Assembly: GCA_935421135.1 (NCBI GenBank)
Contig: OW285193.1
Span: 9,836,099 to 9,900,098, forward strand
Direction of reading: 5' to 3'
Source: Bugulina stolonifera
Taxonomy: Eukaryota > Bryozoa > Gymnolaemata > Cheilostomatida > Bugulidae
DNA length: 64,000 nt
Positions 35,227 through 45,800 of this stretch are shown piece by piece. The notes under the pieces are model-generated. The model did not search any database, had not been told where the DNA came from, and worked only from the letters and a program-made list of their open reading frames with translations. The position numbers and the translations under genes were made by a program. Every line of letters starts with the position of its first letter. The stretch's first letter is position 1.

Positions 35227-38200
35227 ACTCCAACTTCAATGAATCCACCTTCTCTTCATGATTCCATTCCTTCCTGTTTTATCCTTGTCAGTGCTAAAAA
35301 GAAAGTTATTGCGTGATCAACAACTCGCTCAAAGTGTTTAGTTTCATAAAGAGGACAGCTGGTTTAGCTTAAGAAATATTAAATTAGTATCATAGCTACT
35401 TCTCATTAGAGGAACATGAGCGAAAATATACATCAAGTGAATTTTAAAAGTAAGGCAATTTTGTCTGAGTTGTATTCTAATCCATACCTAATACAGTGTA
35501 TATGCAGAACATAATTGAAATCTCAGATACTTTAAATCTGGGCCAATGAAAATTTTGCAGGAACAGAATATAGTAGTACTTTACTTCAGTGGATAAAAAA
35601 ACCTGTGATTGCAAACAAGTATAATACACTGTTTTGACAGTCAAACCAAAGCTTATAACCTAATAGTTTATATGAAATGATAATTACTAACCTCCCTGCC
35701 TATAATTAATCTCACCAGCATGTGAGGTGAGAATGTAACAAATTTGCCTTTCTGTACTTGCCGTCAGATAAAATATAGCATACCTGAAGAAGATTATTAT
35801 TAATATTGGACGAGTAGTACCGACGTGTACAATACACTATTGAAAGTTTTCAACAAGTCTAGCATTCTGACTATAAATGCCTGTTTTTAAGGTAATGGTG
35901 GATGTAAATGAACTGTAATTCATTATATAAATACAATGTAAACAATAATGCATTATAATTTTTATGCTCAGATGAGCTATGAAAAAATAAGTAGTAGTTA
36001 AAATTTATAGAAGTACAACTGACTTATATAATTAAATTTTTTACTGAGACATGAAATAAAACTTTGACATCAGCTTGAATCTTCTATTTTAACCGACCTG
36101 GTGAATGAGTAGCATAGCAATTTAATTGTTACTGCGCACGAGGGAGTCTTTGTCTTCCTATACATTCTTCCTTTCTGAAATACATGCGCATTGTACATGT
36201 ATATTCCCAGTGAGCGTGATATTAGGACTAAATCAAAGCAAATAACAAATAAGCTCCTGTCCCTGATGGTCTGCACCAGCACCCGAGGCAGAAATGTTAC
36301 TGATTTGGCTTCTTTTGTCTATCACCAGGTAGAAAGGAATATAATATTCTTGGATCAGAGAATGATTAATATTGCACCAAACATATCCACACATCTATGA
36401 TGCCATTACATTATTCAAAGAACAAATAAATAACAATAATAATCGTTACGCTCACTGAAAGTAGTTCCTGTGAATGGCTCACAAGGTTATGTAATAGTCA
36501 CTTAATTAGTTGTTCTCAGGGACGAACAAAAAAATTATCTAGTCGTAATAGCTCAAAAGAGAGAGAGAGAGAGGGAGATGAGCTCTCGTAATGCAATGTA
36601 CAATGTACCAGTAATAGTAGTAGCATTAAAAAAGCATAATCACAGTTTAATGAATCGTTTAAAGACTAAAGTCTAAAGGCTAAAATTTTATAAGATACTC
36701 TATAATTCGCAGAGATCTTACTGTGCTTTACACAATCATAAATGAGTTATATACTTGGAAATAATCAAAGCAGCACAGTGATATACAAGCATAGTTAACA
36801 ACTGTACTGGTAGTACTCACATTTAGTATCATCAGACAAGACCGTTGGTCAGTATAATCTTATATAATTAGAATGCACAATCGGTCCAGAACCCAAAAAT
36901 GTTTTCTCCTTTATATATATATGGCTAGTCAGTATTCCTAGTAAACGCACAACTTCATATTTATCATGGTATTAAGACTCAATCAAAGCAAATAATAGTA
37001 TAGATAAAGTGGCAATCACTTACCTCCTGTCCCTGATGGTCCGCACCAGAACGCGAGGCAGAAATGTTACTGATTTTACCTCTTTTGTCTATCAACAGGT
37101 GGAAAGGAATATAATATTCTTGAACAGGTAATAATGAATATTGCACCAAACCTATCTACACATACATCTATGATACCATTACATTATTCAAGGAACAAAT
37201 AAATAATCATAATAATAATATATTATAAAGCTAACCTGTAGAGTGTTATCTGTCTGGGAACCTGCTTTCAACTGATCTTCATTTGCTGCTCTCCCCAGCT
37301 ACTTCGTTGTATGTGTATGCGCTAGTGATAGATACTAGATACTCTTCTTTTCTGTGCTAAACAATATACAACTGCATCATTGACAAGTCATTCAAAGCGC
37401 TTAGTTATTTGGAGAACTAAAAGTTATATACCTGGAATTCTCTCCTATGCTGAGATTATCAACCGAGGTCATTTGAAGATCACCTTAGTCAGTGGGGATA
37501 TCTAAACTGTTTCAGGTGTATGCAGTTTCAATATTCTGATACAATTAAAATAAAATTTGTTGTAGAGATTTTAATGTGACTGTGATGTGGCTTTTGCTGA
37601 TATACATGAACATATAGAGGGAGTACAATGATATGCATGTGGACATAATTCTGTACATTGTAAATACATGTGATAGTATGGTGTTAAGGGGTGTAGCCAA
37701 TTTATTAAACGTGTATATAATGAATGTGGAACTAGTTTCTAACCATTCAAAAGAGAAATTACTTCCGTAAAAGCTTCATAATATACAATGATGTGTGTAT
37801 CACCAAGTCAGAGATGATCAACCACAGCGTACATGTAGGTATGAAATTGTAATTAAATTTAAAAAAAAATCAAGTAAGCATCTTTGTATAATTCGATGCA
37901 AAAAATATGTCCAGCAAGCAGCAAGAAATTTAAGCGCTAATTTTGATCTTACATCAATTTTCAAACAGCGTCTGGTGATTAAAATTGGGTTATGTGACAC
38001 TGTCTAGTAGTCTGTAATAGTTTAATACTGTACAACGATAATATGCACCATGTAGTATATCTTACTTGATGTGATGTCATCTCTCTGGGCATCTGCATCC
38101 AACTGATCTTCGTCTGCTGCTATTTCCAGCTACTTCATTGTATGAAATGAACATCTTCTTTATAGCAGTGCCTTTGTTAACTAATCGTACATACCCCTAG

Positions 38201-39153
38201 GATAATAACCCCACTTTCATTCCTCAAATTCCCATTTCGTCCTCCTACATCCTTGTCTGTGCAAAAATAAATACAACTCCATGATTTGCATGGAATACAG
38301 TCATCATGTTTTAATAACAAATATATATAAATGTAAGTTGCACAGCATTATGCAACAGCTTCAAAGGTAGTGAAACTAAACAAGCATAAATTTAAATACA
38401 ATATGATATAAACAGTATTATCAGTAAAGCAGTGCACAAATTTTATCTAGTAACTCACACAAACTCTCCAATGGGGTTCCTGTTACAAGCACCTTTCTCT
38501 CCTTGTCATATTTGCCTGTGATAACACTCTCATTTCTCCGATCTCTCATAATGGTAGAGCGCACAGATAGTGTAACCAAGAAATAGCACTAACTTTGTGT
38601 TTGCGGCGTTTTCCTCCACCTTCTCCTCCAAACTTGGCACCATCGCGAGTTTGCGTACAGATTGAGACTAAAAGTGAAGAAAGATCTAAAGGATTATTCT
38701 AGCAATATATTTTTAAACGTCAACATTCAACACAGACTTTACAGATGAGTTGGGATAAATATGTGCAACGTACAAGCAGGATGCGATCCCCAATATATTA
38801 ATCAAAATAAAATATTCCCGTGGAGGCTGCACGGAGTAATATAGATGCCTACAACTGAAAACTCTGAGCAATCATGATCTCATTACTGGTATATTGAGGG
38901 ATACATGGCTACTTATAATTGACCAAGTTATAGTAAATAACTAATTCAATCATAAAGTTCATCATGAGGAGAAAGCAAGTTCACATTTGAACTATTTCTG
39001 CCTACGAACTACATGTAGCTGCAACCTTTCCATATTCTCTCACCTCACTGAGTATTTAAATTCCACACTTCTTGCACTGCATTTTGCTACAAAACAGTTT
39101 CCTAGCTCTGTGTACCTGGAAAGAGGTTTGATCTCAGTCAACTTTTCCTCCAT
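35227..39153 (-). pseudogene. Second tandem copy of the cassette-exon gene
   Basis: Start exon 39116-39153 (MEEKLTEIKPLS, donor GTACAC) is intact, as are D 38066-38129, C 37236-37298 and B 37024-37088 (the best B donor, GTAAGT). Damage is plain elsewhere: F (38468-38550) lost its acceptor AG; E (about 38200-38263) lost its acceptor; a second B (36254-36318) lost its donor; A (35692-35753) has a one-base insertion; H (35227-35293) has a stop and frame loss. It carries two B exons and one C, the reverse of the first copy. It is likely a pseudogene, or at best a gene with a reduced exon set. Confidence 0.55.
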
Positions 39154-39940
39154 GGTTTAATTCTCTACTGTCTCATCGCCTTCAGGACTCCATGCCTGTA
39201 GATTAGTATTGACATATTTCTGATCTGATATGGTCTCATAGATTTACTAATATTCACGAATTTTACGTGGTCACGGCTTATACTACAAATATTTAAGATA
39301 AAATTGCAACGCTGGAATGTTTTTAACGGAATTCATTTTATACACAACAACATAAATCTATTTTACAAATTTTAGAAATACCGCATCTCAGCAACTAAAG
39401 TTTCTATTCACTTTTTACAGGCTTATTTGACACAAAGCAAGTGTCTAACTAAAGCAGCATAAATATTACTGATCTATCATCTGGATTGAAAATCTCATTA
39501 TATAAATATGAGGTGTAAACAATATTCTGGCACAATTTTATAACCCTTTGTACTACTTTACCTGCCCAAAATTATATGCTACTCTGTAGCACGCCATCAC
39601 TGATAAACATAATTAAAACCACTTAGAAAGAGGCGGTAGCCTGTTTTAAACACATGATTCACTAACTTTCTCCTTACTGTCGGAAGTTTTTCTGCTGGAG
39701 GATAACAGAAAATAATCTTTTCGTACAGCATAAAATTTTAGTGTGGCGCTTTTGCACACTTTTACTTAAAGATAATTTTTTCTACTCTCTCATGGAAGTA
39801 GATACGGAATCTTTGAAATAATAGTTATGTCAACTAGCAATATTTTACCTGCAAGCTGTCAACAGTTGAGCTACGCAGTGTTGTTGTTTTTTCTCTAATT
39901 ACATGTATGTGGAGGTCTATTGAATGCTTCCTTTGCACAC

Positions 39941-40750
39941 TCCCACTTCAGTGAGTCCACTTCGGCTCTTCAAGATTCCATTCCTCCCTGTTATATCCTT
40001 GTCAGTGCTAAAAAGAAAGTTATTGCATGATCAACGACTCACTCAAAGTGCTTAGTTTCATAAAGAGAAAAACTGGTTTAGCTTAAGAAATATTAAATTA
40101 GCATCATAGACGCAATCACAGCAATAGATCGTGCGAATTTGCATAGCTACTTCTCATTAGAGAAACATGAATAAAAATATAAATCAAGTGAATTTTGAAA
40201 TCTAGAGAATTTCGTCTGAGTTGTATTCTAATGGATACTTAGGATGATGTATATACAAAACATATTTAAAATCTCAGGTATTTTAAATCAATATTTTGCA
40301 GGTACAGGATATAATAGTACTTTACTTCAGTAGATAAAAAAAACCTGTGATTGCAAACAAGATAATACACTGTTTTGACAGTCAAATCAAAGTTTATAAC
40401 CTAATAGTTTAAATGAAATGATAATTACTAACCGCCCGCCTATAATTAATCTCACCAGCATGCACGGTGAGAATGTGAAGGATTTGCCTTCCTATACTTG
40501 CCGTCAGATAGGATGGAATGTAGTATACCTGAATAAATTGCACAGCATTATACAACAGCTTCCAAGGTAGCAAAACTAAACAAGCATAAATTTAAGTACA
40601 ATATGGTATAAACAGCATTGTCAGTAAATCAGTGCACAAATTTTATTTAGTCAATCACACAAACTCTCCAATGGGGTTTCTGTTACAAGCACCTTGCTCT
40701 CCTTGTGATATTTACCTGTGATAACACTCTCATTTCTCTCATCTCTCATA
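39941..40750 (-). pseudogene. Partial third copy of cassette exons
   Basis: F (about 40665-40750) is open with its acceptor kept (ESVITGKYHKESKVLVTETP). A (40433-40494) has an altered acceptor that shifts its frame and a KSFTF variant. H (39941-40007) is fully open (TDKDITGRNGILKSRSGL) with intact borders. No D, C or B exon is present, so this unit has an internal deletion relative to the other two. Confidence 0.5.
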
Positions 40751-41906
40751 CTGGTAGGCCCTACAGATAGTGTAACCAAGAAATAGCACTAATTTTGTGT
40801 TTGCTGCACCTTCCTCCTCCTCCTCCACCTCCAGACTTGACACTATTGCGAGTTTGCCAACGAGTTGAGACTAAAAGTGAAGAAATCAACACTAGGAAGG
40901 AGAAAAATTTAAAGAGTTACTTTAGCAGTACATTTTTAAACGTTTAAATTCAACACAGACTTTACAGCTGAGTTGGGATAAACATGTTCAATGTATAAGC
41001 ACGATGCCATCCCCAATTGATTAATCGAAATAAAATATTCCCGTAGAGGCTGCACAGAGTAATGAAGAGGGCTACGACTGAAAACTCTGAGCAATCATGA
41101 TCTCATCACTGGTATATCGAGTGATATATAGCTGCTTATAATTGGCCAAGTTATAGTAAATAACTAATGCAATCATAAAGTTCACCATGAGGAGAAAGCT
41201 AGTTCAAAATTGAATTATTTCTGCCTACAAAATACTGGTAGTTTGCGATGAAATTGTCTGCAGCTTTTTCAGAAGAGGAAGGGAGAGAGGTGATGGTGGT
41301 ATTCTTTCAATCATTTTAAAATATTTACACATGCATTATTTGGCTTTAAGCAATCTTGGAAGAAGCTGCTGACTAACTAAATATACCAAATGAAATCAAA
41401 TAAATTAGAAATATTACTTTTGTGTGAGTCTGCTCTTCATAATATCTTACGGCATATCTTCCGTTGCATATATAAAAGAAAAAATATACAGATTCCGTAT
41501 TTTAGCATTTTTAAAACTGGTCTATGTACAAGCTGAAAGTCGTCTAAGTCTGCATGAATTATTTCGCCTGTTGTTTGCAGCATTTGCACCAATACGTGTA
41601 ATTTTCCTTAGCCAATCAATTATGCTGTGAGTTTAAATATAAGATTTTCTTTTTAATTTAACAACTTGCTAAACGGCTTTGATAGAAAATATGTTACTTT
41701 TTATAAAGTAGCAAAACCAAACAAGCATAAAATAAAGTGTGAGATAGTATCTAGATTTGTATGTAGTTGTCATTCAAGCAATGCTTCCGGTGGTTCTAAA
41801 ATCTTTAAATTACTTCGCATATAGTTATCCTCAGAAATCTACTGAGTAACTTTTATAGCCCAAACAAACATTAAATTGAATAAAGTACACTAAATATGTT
41901 GCTTAC

Positions 41907-42184
41907 TTGGGCACTTCTTTCGATCTACACAGTGCCAGCTTTCTTCTTTGCAACTACAAAGGCAGAAAATATGTAGTCAACTGTTTCACAGTTGCGTAAA
42001 ATGGCCTAAAATGGCATTGATAGAAATAATGTTACCTCTTTCGGGATAACCAAATAAGCATAAAATAAAGTATGAGATCGTATATATATGCAGTTGTTAT
42101 TTAAGCAGTGCACACATTTTATTTAATCTGTAACACAAACTCACCTTTGGGGCTCCTTTCACCTTGTTCTCTCTGTCAGCTTTG
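41907..42184 (-). CDS. Two in-phase candidate exons upstream of the cassette array
   Basis: 42145-42184 (acceptor ttgtAG, donor GTGAGT) encodes KADRENKVKGAPK, and joins in phase to 41907-41953 (acceptor tttgtAG, donor GTAAGC), encoding LQRRKLALCRSKEVP. The first resembles the end of the F cassette exon (YDKESKVLVTGTP), so these are probably a diverged member of the same gene family. A possible start exon near 42425-42495 (MKLENCQSCHRQKEL) has a GTTAGT donor but does not match in phase. Confidence 0.4.
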
Positions 42185-42510
42185 CTACAACATATACATG
42201 TATAGATAGATTCACTGCTTTAATAATAGGAAAACTCAACATACAGTGTACATGTAATTTTTGGCCATTATATTCTGGCCATTTGCACAAACCAAAGTCA
42301 ATATTTTATAATGCTAGACGCATTGTACAGCAGAAGTACAGCCCATCTGCTTAAAAATAAACAAACTAACAAAGATTACTCTTATTTCTTTGATCTCTCA
42401 TACTGGCCCTGGTAGTATAAGATATAAATATCACTAACCCTGCATTAGTAGCTCCTTCTGTCTGTGGCACGATTGGCAATTTTCCAATTTCATGTCAGGT
42501 GTGTGGTACT

Positions 42511-42646
42511 CAGGGCTGCCAAGTTTGCCTGATAAAAATCAGAGACACTCAGCATTTGGGTGAAGGGTGTCCATTTTGGGTGGGGTGCCAATTTGAGTTG
42601 AAAATCAGGGAGTCTCCTGCGGAAGCCGGGAGACCTGGTAAGCCTG
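42511..42646. mobile_element. MITE-like repeat with CAGGGCTGCCA terminus
   Basis: The left end CAGGGCTGCCAAGTTTGCCT resembles the reverse complement of the right end (CAGGCTTACCAGGTCTCCCG). An internal ATCAGGGAGTCTCCTGCGGA segment also recurs imperfectly inside. Similar 'gggctgcca' ends are common on short repeats of marine invertebrates as I recall. The open frame across it (42499-42699) is a by-product. The GC content is higher than its surroundings, supporting a foreign insertion. Confidence 0.4.
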
Positions 42647-42827
42647 GTGGTTCTGGCTGTCTACCTTGGTCTCTCTCTACCACGCTCTCTGTGTCTTAAA
42701 GAATATGCTGCTAGAATTCTGCATGATGTAGTACAACTATAAAACTCAAAATTCTTTTCTTTTTTGACTTGTGTTTTCTCTTACTCTCTTCTTTTACAAT
42801 TCATACTCTCTCCTCTTAAAATAATCA

Positions 42828-45800
42828 TTACTCTGAAATTTCCTTCTGCAGCTGAGAAGCTCTTGAGCTGAACATTCTGAGGGCGTCAAACTCTGGAACT
42901 ATTCTCAAGATGTTTCCTGATGGCTCAGGACCATAGCTTATGTTTCTACGGTGCAGTTCTGCTCCAGTAGCTACGCTTGTCTCTTCGTCATTACCATTAT
43001 ATTTGCCCACCAAGTTCCACATGGCTGGGTAGACACTGAGGTTGAACATTCCATTTGTGACATCAGTTGCAACGCTGAGCTTCACCTCCAAACTACCTGC
43101 GGAGATTTCGGACTCTCTCACTTTCATTTTCATTCTTGCCATTACATCAACTGCAATTATGGCAAATAATAATATAAAAACAAATCATACATATTTTGGG
43201 TCCAAGTTTGACTTTATTCCACACCAGCAAATTTCTGCTCAATAAGATAATAAAAATACACAAGCCATATTTCTTAATCTCTGTTGTGGTATCAAATTTG
43301 TAAACATTTAGCAGGCATAATATCTTGCTCAAATTTATCAAGTTATCTTTTATGTGCAAGCCAGCACAGTACCCTGTTTTGACAGGTAGAGTGGACTATA
43401 ATAGTATTATAATACAAACTTACATGCGCGCACACAAACATGCATGAGCATTACTTACGCACTATAGAAATACTTTTGACCAAGTTATCCAATCAAGATA
43501 CTCTAACTACTCTCATGATTTTGTGTAAAAACCTACATAATAAAATTACAATGTTGACATCATAATAATGGAGTGCCTGCACACAGTCCGCTTATAAAAA
43601 GTGAAAGTTTAGTGGCTAAAAATTACAATTATACTTGTAAGTCTACTAGTTTAGAACTCATTGCTATTATCGTAATTTCTAGAGGTCAGAAAGCAAGTAC
43701 TCGCCTTATGACTCTTTTTGATTTCCAGTTCCTCTTCGTCTTCTTCTTCCTCTACTCGGATTTTTTCACCTGATATGGCTGTTTCAGCACGAAAATATCT
43801 AAAGACATCGAGCAATTACTGTTATAATAAAGAGCAATAAATATGTGAATTTTGCTTCGACTTGCAAATACATGTAGCTGGTCAACTTTGCATTTTTAAT
43901 CACAATAACCAAAGGTCTGAAACAAGACCGACTATTATTGGACATACATGTAGGTGGTAGAACTCTGTTTGCCACTTCAATAGCCTTTTCCATGACAAAT
44001 GCATATCCTCTTTGAAGAGTGTATACAGTGTCTACTATTTACCTTGCTCTACTTTTCTTTGATCTTGCACCACCACGGTCTGAACCTGACCTCTCCTCTT
44101 CTGCATACAATGGTCTAATAACAGTGCTGCTCGGCCTACATTATAAACAGGAAGTACAGAATGTCAATTATTGCTCATTAACTACACTGCCAGTCAAGGG
44201 CATCCAATCCTAACCAAGGATCAGAGTCTGTAATGATTTTTTTGTTAAAATAATTGAGTATTTACAGAGCATATACATAATATCAACCCTTCTCCAAACC
44301 CCTGAAAAACCGGCTGAAAAAATTCTGCAAGCAGTTTAAACCTATTTTCAATTTGGCGTTCAAGCTGAAAGTAGTAAATATGCATGTAGTAGATTGTACT
44401 TTCTTGTAAACAGGGTGCTGGTAATTAAAGCATAACTATAATTACTGTGACATTACCATGAGTCTCTCAGCACTTAGATCTACAACTGACCTTGTTCTGA
44501 CACTAGATTCATCTAATTCTACTGCATGAGTTCTTTCTAGTGATGGCCTGAAATTATTTATCTGCGAAATCAGTACATTCATAGAAAAAAAGATTAATAA
44601 CAGACAGCTACCATACATTGGACAAAGTAGAGGAACACATTCTACTAAAACACGATTTAGACACGATTAATTTTTCTTTACTAAGATTTATTTAATAATG
44701 AGGGTTAAGCAGATTGAGATCTAGTCGACGTTCGACAAGTTAGTTGCGAAGGAAGTCACAATTTTTTACAATCGCAATAACCAGGTTCTATGATCAACAT
44801 TTCATTAACCTGTTTTCCTTGCAATTCTATACGAATTTGCTACTACCAACAACTGATGAAGGCACAATTTATTCAGTAGACATCTAGAAACTGCAGGTGA
44901 CAGAAGGGCTACTTCCCCCAACCCTCTCAGATTTCCCCTCTTTCACACCTTTTCCCTCTGTTTTACCCCTGTTGATTAACATCCTGACGCAACCTATAAT
45001 TATTGTACATGTACAGGTACAAATCACACAGGAGGCTGCCACTGTGTCTAACTTATGCAAATTATTCTAGAAACTGCAGCTCTATTCACAGATGCTTATT
45101 TAATGTAGAATTTTCTCTGTTAGCAGGTGCTCATTCCCTAATAATTGTGCTAGCTAAATTTGGAAAATTGTTTGAAGCAGATCTTATGAAGATAATAAAC
45201 TATGCTTAAACATAATTTTGCATATACAAATAGATCACCCGTGCATTGCATCTAAAAGTAACAATATGAAATGAAGTTGTTTTTTTAAAATGGCACTTAT
45301 TTTGGCAAACCTTTGTTCTGGATGGGATGAATCCTCTTTGATGACAGAAATTCTGTGAAATGGTTGTCGAAAATATTTAGTACAAATTTAAATGTGTATG
45401 CTGCGGCCCACCACTTACTGTCCCGGCAAGGCCACCGTCAATTGTACTTTAACCAAAACTGGTATATTATACCCCGAATACCCCGATAACATAGCTTTGG
45501 AGCGCCCAATTTCTTTAAGTTTTGCACTTACATTGCATTTACTTTGGCTCCCGTGTCTACCTTGACTTCATGTAGCATACCCTTAACAAATAAAATTTTA
45601 GTCTGTTTCACATTTGTCTACTGATAGTAAATGGGGTAAATCTCTTAGACTTCAATTTGCTATCAGATGTTGGTCCAGTAAACTTATCCAGGTGTACAAG
45701 AACCTTGACATGTTTGCTGCCAATTGGACTCTGCAGGTCAATGAAAGCGGAATTTTCCACTGATCTCCCTATTAACTGTTCAAACTTACCTTCCTGCTCT

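Larger units (their letters stand above)
29440..41230. repeat. Large tandem segmental duplication, ~5.5-kb period
   Basis: Exon and intron sequence repeats in the same orientation. Matching blocks include 29660-29810 with 35190-35340 and 39903-40050; 30200-30300 with 35690-35790 and 40430-40530; 30790-30890 with 36253-36355; 32512-32600 with 38062-38150; 32937-33050 with 38468-38580; and 33555-33690 with 39073-39210. Offsets are 5.46-5.55 kb between units one and two and about 4.7 kb between units two and three. Unit three is partial. An extra block of E/F sequence at 34265-34646 and its flanks is repeated again at 40540-40780. Identity looks high, so the duplication is fairly recent. Confidence 0.9.

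Noticed and set aside
29440..41230. A CRISPR-like or satellite array, because blocks recur many times
   Set aside because: The recurring blocks are kilobase-scale duplications containing exons and introns, not short uniform repeats with spacers, and the DNA is eukaryotic.
41424..41630. A 68-codon plus-strand frame with a protein-like end
   Set aside because: Hydrophobic but without a supported upstream exon, and on the opposite strand to all neighbouring exons; kept out for lack of evidence.
42499..42699. A 66-codon plus-strand frame with several Gly and Cys
   Set aside because: It covers a short MITE-like repeat with inverted ends; the frame has no splice support.
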